Shown in pieces: positions 18,300 to 26,215 of a DNA stretch of 64,000 nucleotides (position 1 is the first letter of the stretch; each line of letters starts with the position of its first letter). Origin of the DNA: Streptomyces sp. TSRI0281 (lineage in GTDB: Bacteria > Actinomycetota > Actinomycetes > Streptomycetales > Streptomycetaceae). The DNA is taken from positions 461,418-525,417 of the forward strand of contig NZ_LWLE01000001.1 of NCBI RefSeq assembly GCF_001905125.1. Direction: 5' to 3'. The notes under the pieces were generated by a model. The model did no database searches and was not told the DNA's origin. It saw nothing but the letters and a program-made list of their open reading frames with translations. Made by a program: the position numbers and the translations under genes.

Positions 18300-18755
18300 T
18301 CAGACGGGCGCGGGGGCGGACGCGTCGCCGCCGTTCCCGTTCCCGCCGCCGCCCGCGCCCCGGCCCTCGGGGCCGTACGCCAGCAGTGTCAGCACGAGCA
18401 GGGCCAGCACGGCCATCATGACCGCGAACGCGGTCCAGCCGACCAGGCCCACCGTCACGGCGCCCAGCACCCCGTGCACGACCGCGCACCCGATGAGGGC
18501 GATACGGCCCACCCGGCCCGGCGAGCGGTCCCGTATCCCGGCCACCAGCGCGACCAGACCGCACAGCGCCAGCAGGAACCCGGAGACACCGCCCATCACC
18601 CAGGTGCCGGTGGACATGGCATCCGGGTCCAGGCCGGCCAGCGACATGTTCTGGTTCTCCGTGAGCGTCGCGAGTACGGCGTTGATGAGCACGATGCCCA
18701 CGGCTTCCCCGAACAGCACGAGCGCGGTCACGACCGCCACCGGCCTGCGCACCAC
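18300..18755 (-). CDS. four-helix integral membrane protein, unknown function
   Basis: 151 residues. Four hydrophobic segments (about 6-28, 52-75, 85-110, 112-132) and a Gly/Asn-rich tail (GAGGGGNGNGGDASAPAPV). Starts at a GTG (two adjacent GTG codons; 18755 chosen) after a purine/G-rich AGGGGGTGG. Converges on maf with a 13-bp gap and no obvious terminator. No recognisable family. Confidence 0.65.
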   Translation of the reverse strand: MVRRPVAVVTALVLFGEAVGIVLINAVLATLTENQNMSLAGLDPDAMSTGTWVMGGVSGFLLALCGLVALVAGIRDRSPGRVGRIALIGCAVVHGVLGAVTVGLVGWTAFAVMMAVLALLVLTLLAYGPEGRGAGGGGNGNGGDASAPAPV

Positions 18756-19107
18756 GGCGCCACCCCCTGTTACCTGTAGTACGTGTGATATCGCGGACCC
18801 TACTAATGGGTAATCCTTCGGACAAGGGGTCGCACGCCCTCGCCCGACGGGCAAAGAATCCACCGGCCGTTCGTAGGGAGTCCACAAAGAAATGCCCTGC
18901 GGCGTTGGCCCTGATTACAGAGACCTGCACCACACCTCGTGGCTACTGTGCGCTTGGGGAACGCGGCGTACCGTGGTGCGACAAGGGATTTCACGACTCA
19001 AGCAAGCCTCGAATCACACTCCGTGTGGGCAAGCTCACTATTGGGGACGGGTCGTACGGCCGTGTCGGTAGTCCCTAAACTCAGCTTGTTTCAAGGAGGG
19101 AGTCATC
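18756..19107. other. 352-bp divergent promoter region ahead of accA2
   Basis: No gene seen. Holds the promoter of the leftward membrane protein gene and the long leader of accA2. The accA2 ribosome site AAGGAGGG (19093-19100) lies 7 nt before its GTG. A small CACAC/GTGTG dyad occurs at about 19014-19026. The region is less GC-rich than its surroundings. Confidence 0.5.
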
Positions 19108-20862
19108 GTGCGCAAGGTGCTCATCGCCAACCGTGGCGAAATCGCTGTCCGCGTTGCTCGGGCGTGCCGGGATGCGGGGATCGCGAGCGTCGCGGTCTAC
19201 GCGGATCCGGACCGGGATGCTTTGCACGTCCGGGCGGCCGATGAGGCGTTCGCTCTGGGCGGTGACACCCCGGGTGCGAGCTATCTGGATATGGCCAAGG
19301 TGCTCCGGGCCGCCGCGGACTCGGGCGCGGACGCGATTCATCCGGGGTACGGGTTCCTGTCGGAGAACGCGGAGTTCGCCCAGGCGGTGCTGGACGCGGG
19401 GCTGACCTGGATCGGTCCGCCGCCGCAGGCGATCCGCGATCTGGGGGACAAGGTCGCCGCCCGGCACATCGCGCAGCGTGCGGGTGCTCCGCTGGTCGCG
19501 GGGACCCCGGACCCGGTGTCCGGGTCCGACGAGGTCGTGGAGTTCGCCCGGGAGAACGGGCTGCCGGTCGCGATCAAGGCGGCGTTCGGCGGCGGCGGCC
19601 GTGGGCTGAAGGTGGCCCGCACGCTGGAGGAGATCCCGGAGCTGTACGACTCCGCGGTCCGCGAGGCCGTCGCGGCGTTCGGCCGGGGCGAGTGCTTCGT
19701 CGAGCGCTACCTCGACAAGCCGCGGCACGTGGAGACGCAGTGCCTGGCCGACACCCACGGCAATGTCGTGGTCGTCTCGACGCGTGACTGCTCGTTGCAG
19801 CGCCGCCACCAGAAGCTGGTCGAGGAGGCCCCGGCCCCGTTCCTGTCGGACGCGCAGAACGCCCAGCTGTACGCGGCGTCGAAGGCGATCCTGAAGGAAG
19901 CCGGCTACGTCGGCGCCGGGACGGTCGAGTTCCTCGTGGGGGTGGACGGCACGATCTCGTTCCTGGAGGTCAACACCCGTCTTCAGGTCGAGCACCCGGT
20001 GACCGAGGAGGTCACGGGCCTCGACCTGGTCCGCGAGATGTTCCGGATCGCCGACGGCGAGGAGCTCGGCTACGGGGACCCCGCGGTGCGCGGGCACTCC
20101 TTCGAGTTCCGGATCAATGGCGAGGACCCGGGCCGCGGGTTCCTCCCCGCCCCCGGAACCGTCACCACCTTCGCGCCGCCGTCGGGTCCGGGAGTCCGTC
20201 TGGACGCCGGGGTCGAGTCGGGCAGCGTGATCGGCCCGGCGTGGGACTCGCTGCTGGCGAAGCTCATCGTGACCGGTGCGACCCGTGAGCAGGCGCTCCA
20301 GCGGGCCGCCCGTGCGCTGGGCGAGTTCACGATCGAGGGAATGGCGACCGCGATCCCGTTCCACCGCGCGGTCGTGGTCGATCCGGCGTTCACCGCGGAC
20401 CCGTTCCGTGTGCACACCCGCTGGATCGAGACGGAGTTCGTCAACGAGATCAAGCCGTTCGCCGCTCCCGCGGACGCGGACACGGACGACGAGTCGGGCC
20501 GCGAGACGGTCGTCGTCGAGGTCGGCGGGAAGCGGCTGGAGGTCTCGCTGCCGTCGTCGCTGGGCATGAGCCTGGCCCGGACCGGGCTGGCCGCGGGTGC
20601 GAAGCCGAAGCGGCGGGCGGCCAAGAAGGCCGGTTCCGCGGCGTCGGGCGACAACCTCGCCTCCCCGATGCAGGGCACGATCGTGAAGGTCGCGGTCGAG
20701 GAGGGCCAGGAGGTCAAGGAGGGCGACCTCGTCGTCGTCCTGGAAGCCATGAAGATGGAGCAGCCTCTCAACGCCCACCGCTCCGGCACCGTCAAGGGCC
20801 TCACCGCCGAGGTCGGCGGCTCGGTCTCCTCCGGCGCCCTGATCTGCGAGATCAAGGACTGA
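19108..20862 (+). CDS. accA2: acyl-CoA carboxylase alpha subunit (biotin carboxylase + BCCP)
   Basis: 584 residues. Biotin carboxylase N-domain ([20 protein letters not shown]), ATP-grasp domain with [12 protein letters not shown] and the catalytic [20 protein letters not shown], and the C-domain ([20 protein letters not shown]). A Lys/Ala-rich linker ([15 protein letters not shown]) leads to the BCCP domain with EAMKMEQP, in which Lys549 is biotinylated. It partners with PccB (propionyl-CoA) or AccB (acetyl-CoA). GTG start with a strong AAGGAGG. From memory S. coelicolor SCO4921, nearly identical to accA1. Downstream terminator at 20882. Confidence 0.95.
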   Translation: MRKVLIANRGEIAVRVARACRDAGIASVAVYADPDRDALHVRAADEAFALGGDTPGASYLDMAKVLRAAADSGADAIHPGYGFLSENAEFAQAVLDAGLTWIGPPPQAIRDLGDKVAARHIAQRAGAPLVAGTPDPVSGSDEVVEFARENGLPVAIKAAFGGGGRGLKVARTLEEIPELYDSAVREAVAAFGRGECFVERYLDKPRHVETQCLADTHGNVVVVSTRDCSLQRRHQKLVEEAPAPFLSDAQNAQLYAASKAILKEAGYVGAGTVEFLVGVDGTISFLEVNTRLQVEHPVTEEVTGLDLVREMFRIADGEELGYGDPAVRGHSFEFRINGEDPGRGFLPAPGTVTTFAPPSGPGVRLDAGVESGSVIGPAWDSLLAKLIVTGATREQALQRAARALGEFTIEGMATAIPFHRAVVVDPAFTADPFRVHTRWIETEFVNEIKPFAAPADADTDDESGRETVVVEVGGKRLEVSLPSSLGMSLARTGLAAGAKPKRRAAKKAGSAASGDNLASPMQGTIVKVAVEEGQEVKEGDLVVVLEAMKMEQPLNAHRSGTVKGLTAEVGGSVSSGALICEIKD

Positions 20863-20881
20863 CGGCACCGCCGCTTTCCTG

Positions 20882-20920
20882 AGGGCCCGGTCCGGGTCGA
20901 GCGACTCGGACCGGGCCCTT
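20882..20920 (+). terminator. terminator after accA2
   Basis: Inverted repeat of 17-18 bp (AGGGCCCGGTCCGGGTCG paired with CGACTCGGACCGGGCCCTT) containing one G-T pair and a 3-4-nt loop, 20 bp after the accA2 stop. Confidence 0.85.
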
Positions 20921-20968
20921 CGCCGTGCGGTGGCATCCTGGACCCAGGGATTCCGGGAGGACGGCGCG

Positions 20969-21589
20969 ATGGCAGGGGCGATCTCGATGTCGATGAGCAC
21001 GACGCAGGTGCCGGGCCGGCCGATGCGCGCGGACGCGCGGCGGAACCATGACCGGCTGCTGGGCGAAGCCCGTACGTCGTTCGCGGAGCACGGAACCGAT
21101 GCCTCGCTGGAGGACATCGCGCGGCGGGCGGGGGTGGGCATCGGCACGCTGTACCGGCACTTCCCCAACCGGCACGCCCTGATGAACGCGGTGTTCCAGG
21201 AGGCCCTGAGCGCGCTCCTGGAGCGCTCCCGGGAGCTGGCGGGCGCGGAGCAGCCGTGCCGGGCGCTGGTGGAGTGGCTGGGGGCGATTGTCACTCATGC
21301 GGGTGAGTACCGCGGGCTTGCCCAGGCCCTCATGTCGGCCTCGCGGGACGAGACTTCGGCGCTGGCCCAGTGCCATACGCCGCTGCGGGAGGCGGGGGCC
21401 GGGCTGCTGTCGCGGGCGCAGGAGAGCGGGGCGGTGCGGGCGGACGTCTCGATCGGCGATCTGTTGCAGCTGACGAACGCGATCGCGCTGGCGGCGGAGC
21501 AGACGCCGGACGACCCGGCGCTGGCGGACCGGCTGCTGCTCCTGACGCTTCAGGGTCTGAAGGGCCGGGCCGACCCCTCGGGCGACTGA
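20969..21589 (+). CDS. TetR family transcriptional regulator
   Basis: 206 residues. The N-terminal HTH is typical: RADARRNHDRLLGEARTSF, then TDASLEDIARRAGVGIGTLYRHFPNRHALM. The C-terminal ligand-binding half is helical (LVEWLGAIVTHAGEYRGLAQAL), matching the SbtR/TetR_C_33-like class. The start at 20969 (MAGAISMSM) is preferred, because GGGAGGA lies 7 nt upstream; an in-frame ATG at 20930 lies inside the accA2 terminator region. Targets unknown; self-regulation or the carboxylase genes are reasonable guesses only. Confidence 0.88.
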   Translation: MAGAISMSMSTTQVPGRPMRADARRNHDRLLGEARTSFAEHGTDASLEDIARRAGVGIGTLYRHFPNRHALMNAVFQEALSALLERSRELAGAEQPCRALVEWLGAIVTHAGEYRGLAQALMSASRDETSALAQCHTPLREAGAGLLSRAQESGAVRADVSIGDLLQLTNAIALAAEQTPDDPALADRLLLLTLQGLKGRADPSGD

Positions 21590-21642
21590 CGAGGCCGGGG
21601 CCGGAGGAAAGCAGCGGGGCCGGGGCTGTCACCCCGAGGGCC

Positions 21643-21760
21643 GGGGGTATCGGCCGGGACCGGGGACCGCCACCCAGGGGTCGGGGGTATCGGGCCGGGG
21701 TCCGGGACCGCCACCCCAGGGGTCGGGGGTATCGGCCGGGGTCCGGGATATCAGCCGGAG
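21643..21760. repeat. three imperfect ~41-bp tandem repeats between convergent tetR and deoR
   Basis: Units each begin GGGGGTATCGG (21643, 21683, 21725) and continue with a GGGACCGCCACCC-like block. Periods are 40 and 42 bp. The third copy runs up to the stop codon of the DeoR gene at 21771. Confidence 0.8.
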
Positions 21761-21770
21761 CTCCGGGGAA

Positions 21771-22727
21771 TCAGCGGCGGCGCAGGTCCGCCACCCGGGC
21801 CCGTTCGCCCTGGTCCGCCATGGCCGCCGCACTGCGCAGCGGCGAGCCCATCGCGCCGTTCTGCGTGCGGCGTTGCCCCGGCAGCGGCATGTCGCGCCGG
21901 GGCTGACGTCCCGACGGCACACCGTCCCCGCCGGGGGCGCCCGCTTCCGGCCCCGCCACCGTGATCTCCACGCCCTGATCCGCCAGGGCCTGCATTTCGG
22001 TGGCGGCGCGCTCGTCGTGGAGCGGTGGTTCGTCCGTGACCAGCCGGGTGATGAGGTCCGTCGGCACCGTCTGGAACATGGTGTCCGAGCCCAGCTTGGT
22101 GTGGTCCGCGAGGACGACCACCTCCGCGGCGGCCTGCACCAGGGCGCGGTCGACGCTCGCCGAGAGCATGTTGGAGGTGGACAGGCCCCGTTCGGCCGTG
22201 AGTCCGCTCCCGGACAGGAACGCCCGGGAGACCCGCAGCCCCTGGAGGGACTGCTCGGCCCCACTGCCCACGAGGGCGTAGTTGCTCCCGCGCAGGGTGC
22301 CGCCGGTCATCACGACTTCCACCCGGTTGGCATGGGCCAACGCCTGGGCGACCAGCAGCGAGTTGGTGACCACGGTCAGACCGGGGACCCGCGCGAGCCG
22401 GCGGGCCAGCTCCTGCGTGGTCGTACCGGCGCCGACCACGATGGCCTCGCCCTCGCCGACAAGACCGGCCGCCACATCGGCGATGGCCGTCTTCTCCGCG
22501 GTGGAGAGATGGGATTTCTGCGGGAAGCCGGACTCGCGCGTGAAACCGCCCGGCAAGACCGCACCGCCGTGCCGGCGGTCGAGGAGTCCTTCTGCCTCCA
22601 ACGCCCGCACGTCCCGCCGTACGGTCACTTCGGAGGTCTGGACGACGCGGGCGAGCTCACGGAGCGATACCGCCCCGTTGGCGCGCACCATTTCGAGGAT
22701 CAACTGACGACGTTCTGCAGCGAACAC
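21771..22727 (-). CDS. DeoR family transcriptional regulator
   Basis: 318 residues. DeoR-type wHTH (ERRQLILEMVRANGAVSLRE, then QTSEVTVRRDVRALEAEGLL and the RRHGGAV wing). The sugar-phosphate sensing DeoRC domain carries VGAGTTTQELARRL, VVTNSLLVAQAL, MTGGTLRGSNYALVG and VLADHTKLG. A C-terminal tail of about 60 residues (PSGRQPRRDMPLPGQRRTQN) goes beyond the usual ~255-residue family length and looks disordered. The GTG start at 22727 has no Shine-Dalgarno. A dyad AAACTG...CAGTTT (22729-22770) just upstream could be its own operator. Close to nucleoside genes, so a candidate regulator of them. Confidence 0.88.
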   Translation of the reverse strand: MFAAERRQLILEMVRANGAVSLRELARVVQTSEVTVRRDVRALEAEGLLDRRHGGAVLPGGFTRESGFPQKSHLSTAEKTAIADVAAGLVGEGEAIVVGAGTTTQELARRLARVPGLTVVTNSLLVAQALAHANRVEVVMTGGTLRGSNYALVGSGAEQSLQGLRVSRAFLSGSGLTAERGLSTSNMLSASVDRALVQAAAEVVVLADHTKLGSDTMFQTVPTDLITRLVTDEPPLHDERAATEMQALADQGVEITVAGPEAGAPGGDGVPSGRQPRRDMPLPGQRRTQNGAMGSPLRSAAAMADQGERARVADLRRR

Positions 22728-22797
22728 GAAACTGACAGTAACGTGGCTGCCCGTGAGTTTTCAGCAGTTTGCGCCGAATAGCAGAAGTTGTACACAG

Positions 22798-22829
22798 ACG
22801 AGGCCGCCAAGTGATATAGGCGGCCTCGT
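22798..22829 (-). terminator. terminator between lpdA and deoR
   Basis: 11-bp perfect stem ACGAGGCCGCC/GGCGGCCTCGT with a 10-nt AT-rich loop, located 74 bp past the lpdA stop and 70 bp ahead of the DeoR gene. Separates the two leftward transcripts. Confidence 0.75.
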
Positions 22830-22902
22830 TGTTGTCGCGAAGTGATCGCGGGGTACCCCCGGTATGCCTGAGTTGACAGGGGTTGCCGGGGATTGCCGGG
22901 TT

Positions 22903-24342
22903 CTACGCCTCGCCCGTGAGCTTACGGGTGTGCAACTGCCGGGCCACTTCCGCGATCGATCCGGACAGGGACGGGTACACGGTGAAAGCTTTTGCGATCT
23001 GTTCCACCGTCAAGTTGTTGTCGACCGCGAGCGAGATCGGATGGATCAGCTCGCTGGCGCGCGGTGCGACGACGCAGCCGCCGACCACGATGCCGGTGCC
23101 GGGCCGGCAGAAGATCTTGACGAAGCCGTCCCGGATGCCCTGCATCTTGGCGCGCGGATTGCGCAGCAGCGGCAGCTTCACCACGCGGGCGTCGATCTTG
23201 CCCGCGTCGACGTCGGCCTGGCTGTAGCCGACGGTGGCGATCTCGGGGTCGGTGAAGACGTTCGAGGAGACCGTCTTCAGGTTCAGCGGGGCCACCGCGT
23301 CGCCGAGGAAGTGGTACATCGCGATCCGGCCCTGCATCGCGGCCACCGAGGCCAGCGCGAAGATCCCGGTGACGTCACCGGCCGCGTAGACGCCGGGGGC
23401 GCTGGTGCGGGAGACCCGGTCGGTCATGATGTGGCCGGACTCCTTGAGCCGGACCCCGGACTCCTCCAGGCCCATGCCCGCCGTGTTCGGGATCGCGCCG
23501 ACCGCCATCAGACAGTGCGAACCGGAGATGACACGGCCGTCGGCGAGCGTGACCTCGACCCGGTCGCCGACCCGCTTGGCGGACTGGGCGCGGGAGCGGG
23601 CCATGACGTTCATGCCCCGGCGCCGGAAGACGTCCTCCAGGACGGCGGCGGCGTCCGGGTCCTCACCGGGCAGCACCCGGTCGCGGGAGGAGACGAGGGT
23701 GACGCGCGAGCCGAGGGCCTGGTAGGCACCCGCGAACTCGGCGCCCGTGACACCGGAGCCGACCACGATGAGCTCCTCGGGCAGCTCGTCGAGGTCGTAG
23801 ACCTGGGTCCAGTTCAGGATGCGCTCGCCGTCGGGGAGCGCGTCCGGGATCTCCCGGGGGTGGCCGCCGGTCGCGACCAGTACGGCGTCGGCGGTGAGCC
23901 GCTCCTCCGTACCGTCGGCGGCGGTCACCACGACCTGGCGGGAGCCGTCGGCGGCCTGGAGACCTTCGAGCCGGCCCCGGCCGCGCATGACCCGGGCACC
24001 CGCACGGGTGACGGAGGCGGTGATGTCGTGGGACTGGGCGAGCGCGAGGCGCTTGACCCGTCGGTTGACCTTGCCGAGGTCGACCCCGACCACGCGCGCC
24101 GCCTGTTCGAGGTGCGGCGTGTCGTCGGCGACGATGATGCCCAGCTCCTCGTACGAGGAGTCGAAGGTGGTCATCACCTCTGCCGTCGCGATCAGGGTCT
24201 TCGAGGGCACACAGTCGGTGAGTACCGAGGCTCCGCCGAGGCCGTCGCAGTCGACGACGGTCACCTCCGCGCCGAGCTGGGCGCCCACCAGTGCCGCCTC
24301 GTAGCCGCCGGGGCCGCCGCCGATGATCACGATCCGGGTCAC
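22903..24342 (-). CDS. lpdA: LpdA-type NAD(P)H:quinone dehydrogenase flavoprotein
   Basis: 479 residues of the pyridine nucleotide-disulfide oxidoreductase class I fold. FAD motif IVIIGGGPGGYEAALVG at the start, NAD motif LIVVGSGVTGAEFAGAY, and YAAGDVTG. The redox-active segment reads GGASVLTDCVPSKT: the first of the two disulfide cysteines is missing, and the C-terminal His-Glu pair expected in lipoamide dehydrogenases is replaced by YPSLSGS. These losses are known for M. tuberculosis LpdA (Rv3303c), an NAD(P)H quinone reductase, so lipoamide activity is unlikely. GTG start at 24342. As in Mycobacterium, it lies near pnp and a pmm gene. Confidence 0.9.
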   Translation of the reverse strand: MTRIVIIGGGPGGYEAALVGAQLGAEVTVVDCDGLGGASVLTDCVPSKTLIATAEVMTTFDSSYEELGIIVADDTPHLEQAARVVGVDLGKVNRRVKRLALAQSHDITASVTRAGARVMRGRGRLEGLQAADGSRQVVVTAADGTEERLTADAVLVATGGHPREIPDALPDGERILNWTQVYDLDELPEELIVVGSGVTGAEFAGAYQALGSRVTLVSSRDRVLPGEDPDAAAVLEDVFRRRGMNVMARSRAQSAKRVGDRVEVTLADGRVISGSHCLMAVGAIPNTAGMGLEESGVRLKESGHIMTDRVSRTSAPGVYAAGDVTGIFALASVAAMQGRIAMYHFLGDAVAPLNLKTVSSNVFTDPEIATVGYSQADVDAGKIDARVVKLPLLRNPRAKMQGIRDGFVKIFCRPGTGIVVGGCVVAPRASELIHPISLAVDNNLTVEQIAKAFTVYPSLSGSIAEVARQLHTRKLTGEA

Positions 24343-24581
24343 GAAAAGTCCGCCTCGCGTGGTGTCATCCCACGGCCGTCTGCCGCCCCGGCCGGGGGTC
24401 CGGGGGATCGCCCCGGGGGAATGCAGTACGTACTCCATTGTCCCGCACGCGCCAAAGTGCTTCGCCCCGGGGCCCTCCATACGGGAGAGAGGGCTTTCGC
24501 CGCACGGCGGGAACTCCCCGAGCGGGGGCTTCCCTCACCGGAATCGGCACTCCCGCGGTCACCTCCCGTACCCTCGACCAC

Positions 24582-25019
24582 ATGTCGCTCTACGCCGCGT
24601 ACGCCGGCAACCTCGACGCGCGGCTGATGACGCGCCGCGCCCCGCATTCGCCGCTGCGCGGTACCGGCTGGCTCAACGGCTGGCGGCTGACGTTCGGCGG
24701 GGAGCAGATGGGCTGGGAGGGCGCGCTGGCCACCGTGGTGGAGGCGCCGCGTTCCCAGGTCTTCGTGGCGCTGTACGACCTCGCGCCGATGGACGAGGAC
24801 TCCATGGACCGCTGGGAGGGTGTCGGGCTCGACATCTACCGGCGGATGCGCGTGCGGGTGCACACCCTGGACGGCGAGGAGCCGGCCTGGATGTATGTGC
24901 TGAACGGGTACGAGGGCGGGCTGCCCTCGGCGCGCTATCTGGGCGAACTGGCCGATGCCGCGGAGTCGGCGGGCGCCCCGCACGACTATGTGATGGAGCT
25001 GCGCAAGCGGCCCTGCTGA
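24582..25019 (+). CDS. gamma-glutamylcyclotransferase-like protein
   Basis: 145 residues. MSLYAAYAGNLDARLMTRRA matches the YGSNL-type loop of the GGCT fold (here YAGNL), with LNGWRLTF, and an acidic DLAPMDEDSMDRWEG that holds the expected catalytic Glu/Asp region. Family members cyclise gamma-glutamyl amines to 5-oxoproline. The substitution of Ser by Gly-Asn in the glycine loop leaves the activity open. Start at ATG 24582; upstream in-frame ATGs would lie in promoter sequence. Divergent from lpdA. Confidence 0.82.
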   Translation: MSLYAAYAGNLDARLMTRRAPHSPLRGTGWLNGWRLTFGGEQMGWEGALATVVEAPRSQVFVALYDLAPMDEDSMDRWEGVGLDIYRRMRVRVHTLDGEEPAWMYVLNGYEGGLPSARYLGELADAAESAGAPHDYVMELRKRPC

Positions 25020-25129
25020 GCCCCGGCCGGCCCGCCTTCCGCACCCCGTCGAACCCCGTCACGCCCTTCCGGCAGCCCGTTTTCGTACGAAAGTACGAAC
25101 ATGACCGGACAGACTCTGCGCATGGGCAT

Positions 25130-25159
25130 CTACGCGCGTAGGGAATCAGCGGTTACGCT
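25130..25159 (+). promoter_or_regulatory. nucleoside-regulon operator and -10 box ahead of pnp
   Basis: The palindrome CTACGCGCGTAG occupies 25130-25141, followed by TACGCT (25154-25159), a plausible -10, 7 nt before the GTG of pnp. The operator overlaps the expected -35 position, which suits a repressor. A second dyad TTTCGTACGAAA is at 25081-25092. The same 12-mer occurs before deoC and add. Confidence 0.65.
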
Positions 25160-25166
25160 CATCCGC

Positions 25167-25991
25167 GTGAACGCATCAGTTATTCCGGACAACATCCAGG
25201 GCGACCCGCACGCCGCCGCTGCCGGGGCCGCCGCCCGCCTGCGCGAGCTGACCGGCGCCGACACCCACGACGTCGCCCTGGTCATGGGCTCCGGGTGGGC
25301 TCCCGCGGGCGACGCACTCGGCGCTCCGGAGGCCGAGTTCCCGGTGACCGAGCTGCCCGGGTTCCCCGCTCCCGCCGTCCAGGGCCACGGCGGCACGATC
25401 CGCTCGTACCGGATCGGCGACAAGCGCGCGCTGGTCTTCCTCGGACGTACGCACTACTACGAGGGCCGTGGTGTCGCCGCCGTCGCGCACGGGGTCCGTA
25501 CGGCGGTCGCCGCGGGCTGCAGGACCGTGATCCTCACCAACGGCTGCGGCGGGCTGCGCGAAGGCATGCGCCCCGGCCAGCCGGTGCTGATCAGCGACCA
25601 CATCAACCTCACGGCGGCGTCCCCGATCATCGGCGCCAACTTCGTCGACCTGACCGACCTGTACTCGCCGCGGCTGCGCGCGCTGTGCAAGGAGATCGAC
25701 GACACCCTCGAAGAGGGCGTGTACGTGCAGTTCCCCGGCCCGCACTACGAGACCCCGGCCGAGATCAACATGGTCCGGGTCATGGGCGGCGACCTGGTCG
25801 GCATGTCCACCGTCCTCGAAGCCATCGCGGCGCGGGAGGCGGGTGCGGAGGTGCTGGGCATCTCGCTCGTCACGAACCTCGCCGCCGGGCTGTCGGGCGA
25901 GCCGCTCAACCACGAAGAGGTCCTCCAGGCGGGGCGCGACTCCGCGACCCGCATGGGGGCGCTGCTGGCACGGGTGCTGGACCGGATCTGA
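25167..25991 (+). CDS. pnp: purine nucleoside phosphorylase
   Basis: 274 residues, trimeric PNP type. Phosphorolyses inosine, guanosine and deoxy forms to base plus (deoxy)ribose-1-phosphate. Motifs: VMGSGWAP (phosphate Ser), [42 protein letters not shown], and [18 protein letters not shown] with the substrate Glu/Asn region. Start GTG 25167, since an operator and a -10 box occupy the sequence upstream; no Shine-Dalgarno, so probably leaderless. The stop codon lies in a 22-bp tandem repeat. The phosphohexomutase gene follows in the same direction. Confidence 0.94.
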   Translation: MNASVIPDNIQGDPHAAAAGAAARLRELTGADTHDVALVMGSGWAPAGDALGAPEAEFPVTELPGFPAPAVQGHGGTIRSYRIGDKRALVFLGRTHYYEGRGVAAVAHGVRTAVAAGCRTVILTNGCGGLREGMRPGQPVLISDHINLTAASPIIGANFVDLTDLYSPRLRALCKEIDDTLEEGVYVQFPGPHYETPAEINMVRVMGGDLVGMSTVLEAIAAREAGAEVLGISLVTNLAAGLSGEPLNHEEVLQAGRDSATRMGALLARVLDRI

Positions 25992-26031
25992 GCGGACGCC
26001 GGACCGGACCTGAGCGGACGCCGGACCGGAC
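25988..26031. repeat. perfect 22-bp tandem duplication that includes the pnp stop codon
   Basis: CTGAGCGGACGCCGGACC plus four bases is present twice without a mismatch (25988-26009, 26010-26031). The TGA stop of pnp (25989-25991) is in the first copy. Confidence 0.9.
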
Positions 26032-26215
26032 CCGACGTGTGCGGCGGGTGGGGCGCGGGCGCCCGCTGAGGGTCTGTTCCCTTGCCCGCCCCTTTCCGGG
26101 ACCGTGGGTCGCGGCCCCGGCCCCCGCGCCCGCCACACCGGCGAGGCGTCGTCGGCCCGCTCCCCCGCACCCCCGTACTTCCCCCGTACCCCCTTCCCCC
26201 AGAGAGGCGGACCCC

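Noticed and set aside
19081..21294. Reverse-strand open frame of over 700 codons across accA2
   Set aside because: Antisense shadow of the biotin carboxylase gene; no recognisable domain.
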